Positions 1 to 9,712 are shown, numbered from the stretch's first letter. The stretch: DNA of 64,000 nucleotides from Blautia parvula (GCF_020215665.1 NZ_CP084061.1:1550001-1614000); one strand, 5' to 3'. Numbers and translations: made by a program. The notes: a model not told the origin generated them from the letters alone.

Positions 1-1
1 A

Positions 2-178
2 AGACAGCTTCTTCTGGAAAGTATAGAGAAGAACAATGCCTCCACCACACGGGACGTGGACATTACTCTGGTCAATGACGGAACAAGCTGGAAGATGCAG
101 ATGGATGAAAATGTGGCACAGGCCATTCTCGGAGGCGTGGACAGCGCCCTGGCAGATGTGTCGGAGGATGTGGAATAG
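2..178 (+). CDS. C-terminal end of an unidentified protein (5' truncated)
   Basis: An open frame enters from the left edge and ends at TAG (176-178). The 58 visible residues end in an acidic tail, and include DITLVNDGTSWKMQMDENVA. That beta-strand pattern resembles the C-terminus of small secreted or lipoprotein domains of the DUF4878/DUF5105 type, but this is only a resemblance. A terminator-like hairpin follows 35 bases later, which fits a real gene end. The family cannot be named from this fragment. Confidence 0.6.
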   Translation, partial: RQLLLESIEKNNASTTRDVDITLVNDGTSWKMQMDENVAQAILGGVDSALADVSEDVE

Positions 179-212
179 ACGCACTTGTACAGACGAAAAA
201 CAGAACACGATA

Positions 213-254
213 AATGCCCGGGCTTTAGCATATCCAAAGCCGGGCATTTTTTTA
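213..254. terminator. Bidirectional terminator between convergent genes
   Basis: A stem pairs atgcccgggcttt with aaagccgggcat (one bulged G). It is followed on the plus strand by a run of T and on the minus strand by TTTA. It lies between the stop of the left-edge gene (178) and the stop of the TSUP gene (252), so it can serve both. Confidence 0.75.
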
Positions 255-1016
255 TACAAAAAATCCAGATATAATTTTTATAAGCAGCAAAATAAGAACC
301 GTGACCACAATGGGGCGAACAATCTTCGTCCCGTTTTTTATCACCATACCGGAACCGATGTAGTGCCCTGCGATGCTGAACACGGCTGCCGCAAGTCCCA
401 GAGAGATCACGATCTTGCCGCTGGAGAAAAAGGCAGCAAGGGCTGCCAGATTGGAAGCCAGATTGACAAGCTTCGTATTGCCTGAGGCTGTGCGGATATC
501 CATGCCCGCAAGACCCGTGTAGACAAGCAGCAGAAAAGTACCTGTCCCCGGCCCGTAGAAGCCGTCATATGTCCCTATGACCAAAGAGGCAGTGATAACA
601 ATGGCATATTTCTGTCCTTTTGCAAGCTGCCTCTTCTGTTTTGGCTCCATGCTTTTATTTTTCAGCACATAAAATGCCACTACAGGGAGCACCACGATCA
701 GCATGAGCTTCAGCACCCTGTCACTGGCAGTCAGCGCCAGATTTGCTCCCGTAAAGGAGCCCAAAAGCGCTGCCAGAACAGACGGTACCGCCAGCGGTAT
801 GTCCGCATATCCGTTTTTACAGTAGCGGGCCGTGGAGATGACCGTACCGGAGGCTGAGGACAGCTTATTGGTGGCAATGGCATTATGAATGGGAACTCCT
901 GCCAAAAGATAAGCAGGCAGGGAGATCAATCCTCCCCCGCCTGCTATGGCATCTACAAAACTGGCTAAAAACACCAGCGGACATACAATCAGAAAGGAGA
1001 CAGCACCTGGCTCCAT
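252..1016 (-). CDS. TSUP/TauE-SafE family membrane transporter
   Basis: A 254-residue, strongly hydrophobic protein with about eight membrane segments. The N-terminal FVDAIAGGGGLISLPAYLLAG (A-I-A-G-G-G-G-L-I core, about residues 20-40) and the internal repeat near GTYDGFYGPGTGTF are typical of the YfcA/TauE/SafE (TSUP, DUF81) family. Members export or import sulfite, sulfonates or other organosulfur anions; the substrate here is not deducible. Its ATG overlaps the aspS stop by one base (TAATG), suggesting translational coupling at the 3' end of the aspS transcription unit. Confidence 0.9.
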   Translation of the reverse strand: MEPGAVSFLIVCPLVFLASFVDAIAGGGGLISLPAYLLAGVPIHNAIATNKLSSASGTVISTARYCKNGYADIPLAVPSVLAALLGSFTGANLALTASDRVLKLMLIVVLPVVAFYVLKNKSMEPKQKRQLAKGQKYAIVITASLVIGTYDGFYGPGTGTFLLLVYTGLAGMDIRTASGNTKLVNLASNLAALAAFFSSGKIVISLGLAAAVFSIAGHYIGSGMVIKNGTKIVRPIVVTVLILLLIKIISGFFV

Positions 1017-2812
1017 TACTGCTCATCCTCCTGAACTTTCAGCGCGATCCCCAGTTCATCAAGCTGTTTTTCATCTACCGTGTTCGGTGCCTCGGACATC
1101 AGGCAGGAGGCATCCTTCACCTTCGGGAATGCGATAACTTCACGGATGGATTCCTCCTTAGCCATGAGCATGACCATACGGTCAAGGCCGTAAGCCAGTC
1201 CTGCGTGCGGCGGAACTCCGTATTTGAAGGCATCTAAAAGGAAACCGAACTGTTTATAAGCCTGCTCTTTTTCAAATCCCAGCGCTTCAAACATTTTTTC
1301 CTGCACATCGTTCTGATGGATACGCACGCTGCCTCCGCCAATCTCATTGCCGTTGAGTACAATATCATAGGCTTTTGCACGCACTGCACCCGGATCCGTA
1401 TCCAGAAGCGGAATATCCTCCTCAAAAGGCATGGTGAACGGATGATGCATGGCTGTAAAACGGTTCTCTTCCTCTGACCACTCCAGAAGAGGGAACTCTG
1501 TGATCCACACAAAACGGTATTCCTCTTTATCAAACAACTCCATCTGACGCGCCAGTTCAAGACGCAGGGCACCCAATACATCCCATACAAGCTTCGTCTT
1601 GTCAGCGGCAAAGAGAAGCAGGTCGCCTGCCTCACCCAGCATGGCTTCTATGAGGGCCTTCATCTCCTCCTCTTTCATGAATTTGGCGAAGGAGGATTTT
1701 ACACTGCCGTCCTCCTGGATGGCAATATAAGCCAAACCTTTGGCGCCGTATCCTTTGGCAAATTCCACCAGCTTGTCGATCTTCTTTCTCGGCATGCTGC
1801 CCTGTCCCTTGGCATTGATGCCGCGGACACTGCCGCCTGCCTCAAGGGCATTCTTGAACACAGCAAATTCACAGCCTTTTACCACCTCAGACACATCCGT
1901 AAGCTCCATGCCGAAACGCAGGTCCGGTTTGTCGGAGCCAAAGCGGTTCATAGCCTCTGTCCAGGTCATTCTCTGAATGGGAAGCTGCACTTCCACGCCC
2001 AGAACCTCTTTAAAGAGGAATGCCAGCATACGCTCATTGACATCAATGACATCATCCACATCCACAAAGGAGAGCTCCATATCAATCTGTGTAAATTCCG
2101 GCTGACGGTCAGCGCGAAGGTCCTCATCGCGGAAGCACTTGGCAATCTGGAAATACCTGTCATACCCGGAGCACATCAGAAGCTGTTTGAAAATCTGGGG
2201 AGACTGGGGCAGTGCATAAAAACTGCCCGGATGCACACGGCTGGGAACCAGGTAATCCCTTGCCCCCTCCGGAGTGCTCTTATTCAGGATTGGTGTCTCA
2301 ATCTCCAGAAAACCTTCATTTGCCAGGAACTGGCGTACCAGCACAGCTACCCGGGACCGCATGATCAGGTTTCTCTGCAGGTCCGGTCTTCTAAGATCAA
2401 GATAACGGTATTTTAAGCGCACTTCCTCTCTTGTCTTGCTGTTCTCCTCAATGGGGAACGGAGGTGTCTCAGACTCGGACAGGATACGCAGGGCACCTGC
2501 CCGCACTTCTATCTCGCCTGTCTTCAGATTTTCATTCACAGCGCCGGATCGCGCCTCCACGCGTCCTGTCACAGCGATCACAAATTCGCTTCTCAGTCTT
2601 CCTGCTTTTTCAAAGCCTTCCTCATCAATATCGCCGTTTTCAAAGATGATCTGCATGATACCGGAACGGTCACGCAAATCCACGAAGACGATTCCGCCTT
2701 TGTTGCGGCTCTTCTGCACCCAGCCCATAAGGGTTACTGTGCTTCCGATCTCTGCTTTTGTCACTTCCGTACATCTATGGGTTCTTTTTAACCCGTTCAT
2801 TGATTCTGCCAT
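1016..2812 (-). CDS. aspS: Aspartyl-tRNA synthetase
   Basis: A 598-residue class IIb synthetase that charges tRNA-Asp in the cytoplasm. An OB-fold anticodon-binding domain (about 20-110, with GWVQKSRNKGGIVFVDLRDR) is followed by the catalytic core. Motif 2 is seen as FRDEDLRADRQPEFTQIDME and motif 3 as GLAYGLDRMVMLM near the C-terminus. The bacterial GAD insertion occupies the middle. Length matches the usual bacterial enzyme (about 590). The start has GGAGA about ten bases upstream. Whether it is discriminating cannot be read from sequence alone. hisS lies 64 bases upstream on the same strand. Confidence 0.97.
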   Translation of the reverse strand: MAESMNGLKRTHRCTEVTKAEIGSTVTLMGWVQKSRNKGGIVFVDLRDRSGIMQIIFENGDIDEEGFEKAGRLRSEFVIAVTGRVEARSGAVNENLKTGEIEVRAGALRILSESETPPFPIEENSKTREEVRLKYRYLDLRRPDLQRNLIMRSRVAVLVRQFLANEGFLEIETPILNKSTPEGARDYLVPSRVHPGSFYALPQSPQIFKQLLMCSGYDRYFQIAKCFRDEDLRADRQPEFTQIDMELSFVDVDDVIDVNERMLAFLFKEVLGVEVQLPIQRMTWTEAMNRFGSDKPDLRFGMELTDVSEVVKGCEFAVFKNALEAGGSVRGINAKGQGSMPRKKIDKLVEFAKGYGAKGLAYIAIQEDGSVKSSFAKFMKEEEMKALIEAMLGEAGDLLLFAADKTKLVWDVLGALRLELARQMELFDKEEYRFVWITEFPLLEWSEEENRFTAMHHPFTMPFEEDIPLLDTDPGAVRAKAYDIVLNGNEIGGGSVRIHQNDVQEKMFEALGFEKEQAYKQFGFLLDAFKYGVPPHAGLAYGLDRMVMLMAKEESIREVIAFPKVKDASCLMSEAPNTVDEKQLDELGIALKVQEDEQ

Positions 2813-2876
2813 TGTGTCAGTTCTCCTTAATTCCTCATTTATGTTATTACAATGTAAGCCCGGTACCCAAAACCTG

Positions 2877-4127
2877 TCAGTCGTTGTATACCTCTTCGAT
2901 GGTTTCGTATCCCTCTGCCATAAGTTGTTCTTTCTGGAATTTTTTGTTCTTCTTCATGTATACAATATTCACATTTTTGCCGGATTTTCTCTCTTCCCCG
3001 GCCTTTTTCACTATCTCCACCAGTTTTTCGGAACTCAGCTTCTTATCCAGCAGGTATGCTTTCTTATCCATGCTGCCCGGTACCTGGAATCCTCTCTCCA
3101 TGAGCAGCATTACAATACGCTCAAATCCAATAGAAAATCCGGTTGCCGGTGTGGGGGTTCCCGTAAATTTGCCGATCATCTCATCGTAGCGTCCGCCGCC
3201 GCCCACGCTGCCTGCGAAACCGTCGATGCAGATCTCAAAGATGGGTCCTGTATAGTAAGACATACCGCGCACCAGTGTGGGGTCAAAGACAATCCTGAAG
3301 TTGGCAGTCTTTGCCTCTGTCACACTCTCAATGATCGTGGACATATTGTCAGCCACATCCGGGTCCAGGAAGCCTTCCAGTTTTTCTTTGCAGTAGTTTA
3401 CACCGTCAATGCCCTCTCCGATAGCATCGAACAGAGCGATGTATTTTTCAATGCCCTCTTTTGGGAATCCGGCCTCTTCCAGCTCTGCTGCAACGCCTTC
3501 CTTGCCGATCTTATCCATTTTATCCAGAATGATGAACACCTGGTCATAAGACTCCTCCGGGAATCCGCTGTAGGCAGCCATGGCTTTTAAGAAACGGCGG
3601 TCATTGATACGGATGGCAAAGCTCTCGAATTCCAGCCTGCCCACCAGTGTGGAAGTTGCCAGGATAACATCGATCTCAGCCAGATTGGTGGGATCACCCA
3701 AAATGTCAATATCACACTGCATAAACTGACGGAAACGTCCTCTCTGGGGCCTGTCCGCACGGAATACATTTCCCATCTGCAGAGCTTTGAAGGGGGACGG
3801 AAGCTCATTGGCGTTGTTGGAATAAAAACGGCTGAGCGGAACTGTCAGGTCATAGCGCAGACCGCTGTCAACCAAGTCATTCTCCTCTTTTGCCTCGTCG
3901 ATTCTCAGTTTCTCTCCTCTTTTCAGAATACGGAAGATCAGTTTCTCATTGTCGCCGCCCTGTTTGCTGGTCAGGTTTTCAATGTGCTCCACACATGGTG
4001 TTTCCATGGATGTGAATCCAAACTCTTTGTAGGTTTCCTTGATCAGTCCGATCACATAATCACGGATTTCCATTTCTCTCGGCAGAATATCTTTCATTCC
4101 TGTAACTGGTTTTTTCTTTAACTGCAT
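2877..4127 (-). CDS. hisS: Histidyl-tRNA synthetase
   Basis: A 416-residue class II synthetase for tRNA-His. Visible signatures are the motif 2 arginine region RADRPQRGRFRQFMQCDIDI, the histidine-specific loop LVRGMSYYTGPIFEI and motif 3 GFSIGFERIVMLL. The ATG at 4127 (MQLKKK) is chosen because AGGAGAG lies nine bases upstream. A longer in-frame ATG at 4148 would overlap the preceding gene and add seven atypical residues. It is transcribed with the HD-GYP gene upstream and aspS downstream. Confidence 0.96.
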   Translation of the reverse strand: MQLKKKPVTGMKDILPREMEIRDYVIGLIKETYKEFGFTSMETPCVEHIENLTSKQGGDNEKLIFRILKRGEKLRIDEAKEENDLVDSGLRYDLTVPLSRFYSNNANELPSPFKALQMGNVFRADRPQRGRFRQFMQCDIDILGDPTNLAEIDVILATSTLVGRLEFESFAIRINDRRFLKAMAAYSGFPEESYDQVFIILDKMDKIGKEGVAAELEEAGFPKEGIEKYIALFDAIGEGIDGVNYCKEKLEGFLDPDVADNMSTIIESVTEAKTANFRIVFDPTLVRGMSYYTGPIFEICIDGFAGSVGGGGRYDEMIGKFTGTPTPATGFSIGFERIVMLLMERGFQVPGSMDKKAYLLDKKLSSEKLVEIVKKAGEERKSGKNVNIVYMKKNKKFQKEQLMAEGYETIEEVYND

Positions 4128-4144
4128 AATGTTCTCTCCTCTTC

Positions 4145-4687
4145 TCATTCATTTTCATGTATTGCTCTCTGAAATGCAAGAAAGACCTGCATGTCAAAAT
4201 TCTTAACTTCATCAATCACCATCTTCATGGCCGTCTCGCTGGAAAAGGCATCACGGTACGTCCGTTTTGAGGTGAGCGCTGCGTATACGTCACAGATTCT
4301 CAGGATTCTGGCTCCCATGGGTATCTTTTCCCCCGCCAGATTTTCCGGGTATCCGCTTCCGTCATAATTCTCATGATGATAGTAAATGCTGTCCAGAACA
4401 AACCGGGAATAGCCCCTGTCCTTCAGACTCTCATATCCCAGCTCCGGATGGCGCCTGACATATTTCATCTCCTCCACTACCATGGGATTCTCCTCCCCGG
4501 CAATGTAGTTGTAAAGCCGCAGCTTCCCGATATCGTGAAGCACTCCGGCCACTGCCAGTTCATGACAGGTTTCCTCGGAAAGGCCCATCTGCTTTCCCAC
4601 ACGGAAAGCCAGGTTACTCACCTGAATGCCATGCTCGATTTCTTTTTCCAGATTGAAACTAATCAGATGCTTCTGTGTATTTGCCAT
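4145..4687 (-). CDS. Stand-alone HD-GYP phosphohydrolase
   Basis: About 180 residues, essentially one HD-GYP domain. LHDIGK carries the metal-binding HD pair and HHENYDGSGYP the GYP signature; the second metal motif D-x-Y-A-A-L-T also appears (CDVYAALTSKRTYRD). Proteins of this class hydrolyse cyclic-di-GMP or related dinucleotides. No receiver or sensory domain is attached, so any input must come from elsewhere. The start is ambiguous: ATG at 4687 has GCGGGG at good spacing, while ATG at 4696 has none. The gene overlaps the 3' end of hemZ by about 29 bases. Confidence 0.88.
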   Translation of the reverse strand: MANTQKHLISFNLEKEIEHGIQVSNLAFRVGKQMGLSEETCHELAVAGVLHDIGKLRLYNYIAGEENPMVVEEMKYVRRHPELGYESLKDRGYSRFVLDSIYYHHENYDGSGYPENLAGEKIPMGARILRICDVYAALTSKRTYRDAFSSETAMKMVIDEVKNFDMQVFLAFQRAIHENE

Positions 4688-6173
4688 TTCCGCCATCCCC
4701 GCTCTTTATATTCAGATACGTTTCCAGCCCAATCCGTTTTCTGTCCATCATTTCATCAATTCTGGTGATATAATTTGTCACGTCTTTTACATTCTCAGCC
4801 CGTTCTATGCGCTCCCCGTTTTGGAACACAAACTTGGTGGAGGCTCCCGCCCCTGCCGCCAGAATGGACTGCTTCTCTTCCATGATCAGGATATTGTAGA
4901 TGCCGGCTTTTCCCGGTTTTGCATATCCCACATTCTCCAGGTTGCCTGACATATTCTTCTGTCTGTACAGATAGTAAGGACCCATGCCGCTCTCCCGGGC
5001 ATAATCCATACACATATCCATGATCTCCTGGTTGTTTTCAAAGGTCATCTCTTCGTACTGCTCCCTGAACAGATGAAGCCTGGTGGCCCTCTTGACTGCC
5101 AGTGAATGTACGGTCAGGCTGTCCGGGTCCAGGGCCCTTACCTCCTCCAGTGTGTGCCTTACATCCTCTGCACATTCTCCGGGCAGGCCTACGATCAAAT
5201 CCATATTGATATTATCAAATCCGCATTCCCTCGCCAGAGCGAAGGCGTGTCGCGTGTCCTCCACCGTGTGCTTCCGTCCTATGAGATCCAGTGTCTTCTG
5301 GTTCATGGTCTGGGGATTCACGGAAATCCTTGTGACCGGATGCCTTTTGATCGCCATAAGCTTCTCTCTGGTGATACTGTCCGGCCTTCCTGCCTCCACG
5401 GTATATTCCTTCACCTGTTCCACCGGAAAACATGCCTCAATATGGCCAAGCAGCCGCTCCAGTTGTTCCGGTTCCAAGGTGGTGGGAGTCCCGCCGCCGA
5501 TATATATGGTGTCAAGGGTGCGCACCTTCATCGTCTCTCCAATGTAAGTCAGTTCCCTGCAGAGCGCATCCAGATATTCATCCACTTTATCTCTCCATCT
5601 CGCTAAAGGAGATGAGCTGAAAGAACAGTACAGGCAGATACTCGGACAGAAGGGAATTCCCACATAGAGGCTGTACCCGTTCCGGTAGTCAATATCTTTT
5701 AACAGGTCCCGTTCCCGGTTGGCTATGGTAACTGCCAGCGCGGTCTTGGCATTACTGGTGAAATACGTGCGGCGCATATAGTCCGCAGTCTCCGCATTGC
5801 TCATCCCCGACTCGATCAGCCCCATGGCGATCTTGGTGGGACGGATACCCGTCAGGTTGCCCCAGGGAAGGGTGATTCCCGTCTCCTGTACAAGACCTCT
5901 GTATAAAATCTGTTTCAGTATGTTCTTTCTCTCTTTTCTGTCCTGCCCTTTTTCAAAGCGGGCCGCTTCTCCGAATATAATTTCTCCATCCCTCTCCAGG
6001 GAGAGGTGCGTCTCCTCCTCCCCGTAGGTGATTCTCACCAGCAGGTCCCAGGCTTTGTCCTCCTGCCCCTCTTCTGTATAGAAGTTCTCCACTTCCTCCT
6101 GGGGATAGAAGGCCTTGACCAGGGTATAGGCATCATATTCAAAATCTCTTTTATTAAATGAAATGCCAATCAT
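4659..6173 (-). CDS. hemZ: Coproporphyrinogen dehydrogenase HemZ (radical SAM)
   Basis: A 504-residue HemN/HemW-like radical SAM protein. PFCPSICLYCSF supplies the C-x3-C-x2-C cluster (about residues 176-183). It is followed by IYIGGGTPT and the downstream GLPGE, both standard for the family. HemZ has been described as an oxygen-independent coproporphyrinogen III dehydrogenase. The ATG at 6173 (MIGISF) is chosen because AGAGGAA lies just upstream; an in-frame ATG at 6245 would overlap the preceding gene. No other heme genes are visible, so a different radical SAM role is possible. Confidence 0.88.
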   Translation of the reverse strand: MIGISFNKRDFEYDAYTLVKAFYPQEEVENFYTEEGQEDKAWDLLVRITYGEEETHLSLERDGEIIFGEAARFEKGQDRKERKNILKQILYRGLVQETGITLPWGNLTGIRPTKIAMGLIESGMSNAETADYMRRTYFTSNAKTALAVTIANRERDLLKDIDYRNGYSLYVGIPFCPSICLYCSFSSSPLARWRDKVDEYLDALCRELTYIGETMKVRTLDTIYIGGGTPTTLEPEQLERLLGHIEACFPVEQVKEYTVEAGRPDSITREKLMAIKRHPVTRISVNPQTMNQKTLDLIGRKHTVEDTRHAFALARECGFDNINMDLIVGLPGECAEDVRHTLEEVRALDPDSLTVHSLAVKRATRLHLFREQYEEMTFENNQEIMDMCMDYARESGMGPYYLYRQKNMSGNLENVGYAKPGKAGIYNILIMEEKQSILAAGAGASTKFVFQNGERIERAENVKDVTNYITRIDEMMDRKRIGLETYLNIKSGDGGNGKYTEASD

Positions 6174-6216
6174 ATAGGTTCCTCTTTCCTGAACAGTTGC
6201 CTCTTTCTTTCGTATT

Positions 6217-6849
6217 TTATAGATAGGGATTATATGATCGCTCATGATGGATGCTGGTCTCCTCCCCGTGTCCGGGGTAAATCTTCACATCCTCAGGTAA
6301 ATGGTTGATGATCTTATTCAAACTCTCCTGCATCTTCGCAAAATTGCCGCCGGGCAGATCACATCTGCCGCAGTTTTCACAGAAAATGGTGTCCCCGCTC
6401 ATGAGCACACCTTCGTCTTCGATATAATAACAGCAGGACCCCTCCGTGTGTCCGGGAGTCAGGTACATTTTTATCTGAAAACCCGCAAGTTCAAAAACAT
6501 CCCCATCCTCCAGAAAGCAGTCCGCCTTCACAGTGCAATTGGTGCCCTCCCAGGATGCGGACAGATTTAACCGGGGGTCTGTGAGCATTTCTTCCTCCGC
6601 TCTCGCCGCATAGACAGGCACCTGCCACTTTTTCTGCAGCTCACTTACTGCCATAATATGGTCATAGTGTCCGTGGGTCAGGAGTATCCCTGCCGGTTTT
6701 CCCCCGATCCGGTCAATCGTACGGCAGATACGCTCCGCCTCAGCTGCGGGGTCAACCACAAGGATCTCCCCGCTCTGTGTATTTTTCAGGAAATAGCAGT
6801 TGGTCATGACCGGACCAACCACAATTCCTCTCAGGTTCAGATTCTTCAT
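6217..6849 (-). CDS. Metallo-beta-lactamase-fold hydrolase (glyoxalase II-like)
   Basis: A 210-residue protein with the metal-binding signature THGHYDH (about residues 58-64), then a later histidine in TPGHTEGS, an aspartate in MSGDTIF, and PGHGEETSIHHE near the C-terminus. This is the compact single-domain form of the glyoxalase II/YcbL group, which uses a di-metal centre to hydrolyse thioesters such as S-lactoylglutathione; the natural thiol in this organism is unknown. It sits between rel and hemZ on the same strand with short gaps. Confidence 0.9.
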   Translation of the reverse strand: MKNLNLRGIVVGPVMTNCYFLKNTQSGEILVVDPAAEAERICRTIDRIGGKPAGILLTHGHYDHIMAVSELQKKWQVPVYAARAEEEMLTDPRLNLSASWEGTNCTVKADCFLEDGDVFELAGFQIKMYLTPGHTEGSCCYYIEDEGVLMSGDTIFCENCGRCDLPGGNFAKMQESLNKIINHLPEDVKIYPGHGEETSIHHERSYNPYL

Positions 6850-6860
6850 ATCTCGACTCC

Positions 6861-9170
6861 TTAGCCGGTAGTACGCCCGATATCCAGGACGCTCTCTACC
6901 TGTCTGATTTTTTCCACCAGGCTGCCCAGTTCTTCCTTGCTCTTAATGTCAAAGGCAATGTTAATGGTGGCACGTCCCTGCTTGCTGGTTCTGGTATTCA
7001 TGGACGTGATATCAATTTTCCTCTCTGTAAAGATCTTGGAAATGTCAACCAGAAGACCGGTGCGGTTATTGGCATACACATTGATCTCCGCCGTGTACTG
7101 CTCCCCGTCGCCTACGCTCTCTGCCTGCCATTCAGCATCGATCAGGCGCTCCCTGTCCTCCAGGGACATATTGATGATATTGATACAGTCTGTGCGGTGG
7201 ATGGTAACGCCGCGTCCCCTTGTCACATAGCCTACGATCTCGTCGCCGGGAATAGGGTTGCAGCATCTGGAAAACCGGACGGAGACATCATGGATCCCCT
7301 TCACCACAATGCCGCTCTTGCTTTTGCGGATGTGCAGTTTATCTTTACTCTCCTCCGCGGCTTCCAGCACCTTCTCGTCTGTCAGTTCGCTCTTGTGGTC
7401 CTTCGTGTAAATCTCCAGGAGCTTGTTGATGACCTGGCCTTCCTTCAGACCGCCGTGTCCTACAGCCGCCAGTACGGAATCCCAGTCACGGAAACCGTAT
7501 TTTTTCATAACGGATTCCAGGTATTTGGGCTTTGTCAGATTTCCCAGTCCGATGCCTTTTAGCTTGGCATATTGGGTGAGCATATCCTTGCCCTTTAAAA
7601 TGTTGTCCTCTTTTAACTCCTGTTTGAACCACTGGTTGATCTTGTTCTTGGCCTGGGTGCTCTTCACCACCTTGAGCCAGTCGCGGCTTGGTCCTTTGGA
7701 GTTCTGAGAGGTGATGATCTCGATCCGGTCTCCGTTCTTGATCACATAGTCAATGGGAACCAGCTTTCCGTTCACTCTGGCACCCACCATCTTGTTGCCC
7801 ACCGCACTATGTACATTATAGGCAAAGTCAATGGGAGTGGAGCCGTTCGGCAGTGTCTTCACATCTCCTGCCGGAGTAAAGCAGTACACACTCTCGGAAA
7901 ACAGGTCCAGATCGCTTTTTAAGAGGCTTAAAAATTCCTTGTTGTCGGACATATCCCGCTGCCACTCCAGGATCTGGCGCAGCCAGCTCATCTTCTCCTC
8001 TTCCTGCTGGGTCACATTTGCCTTGCTGCTGTTTGATGCCTCCTTGTATTTCCAGTGGGCCGCAATACCGTATTCCGCGGTGCGGTGCATCTCAAAGGTA
8101 CGGATCTGGATCTCAAAAGGCTGTCCGTTTGGTCCGATCAATGTGGTGTGCAGTGACTGGTACATATTGGGCTTTGGCATAGCAATGTAGTCCTTAAACC
8201 GGCCAGGAATTGGCTTGTACATCTCATGGATGATTCCCAGAGATGCGTAGCAGTCCTTCACCGTATCCACAATGATGCGGACCGCAAATAAATCATAAAT
8301 CTGGTCCAAGGTCTTATCCTGGTTGACCATCTTCTTATATATACTGAAAAAATGCTTTACACGCCCGTCAATCTGGGCGTGAATGCCTGCATTCTCGATC
8401 TGATCCCGGACGCCGTTCACGATTTCGCTTACAAAGGCTTCCCGCTCACTTCTGCGCAGGTTGATCTTTTCCACCAGGTCGTAGTAGACTTCCGGCTCCA
8501 GATATTTTAAGGACAGATCGTCCAGCTCGATCTTCACCTTGGAAATACCGAGTCTCTGGGCTATGGGAGCATAGATGTCCATGGTCTCCCTTGCCTTCTC
8601 CTTCTGCTTGTGGGGAGGCATGTATTTCAGTGTCCTCATATTGTGCAGCCTGTCGGCCAGCTTTATCAGGATGACTCGGATATCTTTCGCCATGGCAAGG
8701 AACATTTTTCTTAAGTTCTCTGCCTGGACCTCCACCTTGTCGGCGGAGTAGTTCAACTGGCCCAGCTTGGTGACGCCGTCCACCAAAAGGGCCACCTCTG
8801 CGCCGAACTCCTGGGTGATCTCCTCCGTGGTCATGACCGTATCTTCCACCACATCATGGAGCAGGCCGGCCACGATCGTCTCCTTATCAAGCTCCAAATC
8901 CGCCAGGATGATCCCCACACAGAGGGGATGAATGATATAAGGCTCGCCGGACTTGCGCACCTGCCCTTCATGGGCATCTCTTGCAATCCGGTAAGCCTTC
9001 TCAATCATAGATATATCGGTGGAGGGATGGTACTTCTGCACACTGGAAATAAGCTCTTCATACAAAACAGAAGGGCTTGTAAAATCTTCCATTGTCTTCA
9101 CACTTGCATCTGCCTTTTTAATTTTCGCTAATTCATCATCCAGAAGTGTTGCCTCTTTACTTTTCTCCAT
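6861..9170 (-). CDS. rel: Bifunctional (p)ppGpp synthetase/hydrolase Rel
   Basis: A 769-residue full-length RelA/SpoT homologue. The N-terminal HD hydrolase domain has GLLHDVVEDT (about 102-111). The synthetase domain includes FKDYIAMPKPNMYQSLH. TGS follows (about 400-460, VYCFTPAGDVKTLPNG), and an ACT/RRM domain closes the protein (from about 695). Intact HD and synthetase motifs imply both making and degrading the alarmone. apt lies 17 bases upstream, so the alarmone enzyme is coupled to purine salvage as in other Firmicutes. Confidence 0.96.
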   Translation of the reverse strand: MEKSKEATLLDDELAKIKKADASVKTMEDFTSPSVLYEELISSVQKYHPSTDISMIEKAYRIARDAHEGQVRKSGEPYIIHPLCVGIILADLELDKETIVAGLLHDVVEDTVMTTEEITQEFGAEVALLVDGVTKLGQLNYSADKVEVQAENLRKMFLAMAKDIRVILIKLADRLHNMRTLKYMPPHKQKEKARETMDIYAPIAQRLGISKVKIELDDLSLKYLEPEVYYDLVEKINLRRSEREAFVSEIVNGVRDQIENAGIHAQIDGRVKHFFSIYKKMVNQDKTLDQIYDLFAVRIIVDTVKDCYASLGIIHEMYKPIPGRFKDYIAMPKPNMYQSLHTTLIGPNGQPFEIQIRTFEMHRTAEYGIAAHWKYKEASNSSKANVTQQEEEKMSWLRQILEWQRDMSDNKEFLSLLKSDLDLFSESVYCFTPAGDVKTLPNGSTPIDFAYNVHSAVGNKMVGARVNGKLVPIDYVIKNGDRIEIITSQNSKGPSRDWLKVVKSTQAKNKINQWFKQELKEDNILKGKDMLTQYAKLKGIGLGNLTKPKYLESVMKKYGFRDWDSVLAAVGHGGLKEGQVINKLLEIYTKDHKSELTDEKVLEAAEESKDKLHIRKSKSGIVVKGIHDVSVRFSRCCNPIPGDEIVGYVTRGRGVTIHRTDCINIINMSLEDRERLIDAEWQAESVGDGEQYTAEINVYANNRTGLLVDISKIFTERKIDITSMNTRTSKQGRATINIAFDIKSKEELGSLVEKIRQVESVLDIGRTTG

Positions 9171-9187
9171 CTGCCATCACCTGATTT

Positions 9188-9712
9188 CTATTTACCTTCA
9201 TAACATATAACGGAAGCCACATCGTAATCTTTTAAACGCTCTCTGCCATTGAGTCCGGCCAGTTCCATGAGGGTTATGATCTTCACCACTTTCCCTCCAA
9301 GCTCCTCCACCATTCTGGCTGTCGCTTCAATGGTACCGCCTGTGGCAATCAGATCATCCACCAGCACCACGTTCTGTCCCGGTGTGATGGAATCCTTATG
9401 CATCTCTATGGTTGCACTTCCGTATTCCAGCTCATAACTGCTCTCAATGGTCTCGCAGGGCAGTTTCCCCTTCTTTCGTATCAGTACAAAGGGCTTATGT
9501 AAATTGTAGGCAATAGGTGCCCCGAATATAAAGCCCCTGGACTCCGCGCCGGCAATCACATCCACCTCCACGCCGTCCAAAAGGGCCTGCATGGAATCCA
9601 CCGCCAGTGCAAATCCATCCGCATCCTGCAATATGCTGGTCACATCTCTGAAAATGATTCCCGGCTCAGGAAAATCCGGGATACTGCGCACATATTCCTC
9701 AATCTTCTTCAT
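9188..9712 (-). CDS. apt: Adenine phosphoribosyltransferase
   Basis: A 174-residue type I phosphoribosyltransferase converting adenine and PRPP to AMP. The PRPP loop VVLVDDLIATGGT (about 114-126) and the N-terminal IPDFPEPGIIFRDVT are diagnostic of Apt. Length is typical (170-180). It immediately precedes rel, and recJ lies 101 bases upstream. The conserved recJ-apt-rel order is a common Firmicutes arrangement. Confidence 0.96.
   Translation of the reverse strand: MKKIEEYVRSIPDFPEPGIIFRDVTSILQDADGFALAVDSMQALLDGVEVDVIAGAESRGFIFGAPIAYNLHKPFVLIRKKGKLPCETIESSYELEYGSATIEMHKDSITPGQNVVLVDDLIATGGTIEATARMVEELGGKVVKIITLMELAGLNGRERLKDYDVASVICYEGK

Noticed and set aside
2436-3590. A 384-codon plus-strand frame across the aspS/hisS junction
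   Set aside because: It lies antisense to two clear synthetase genes and has no recognisable motif.
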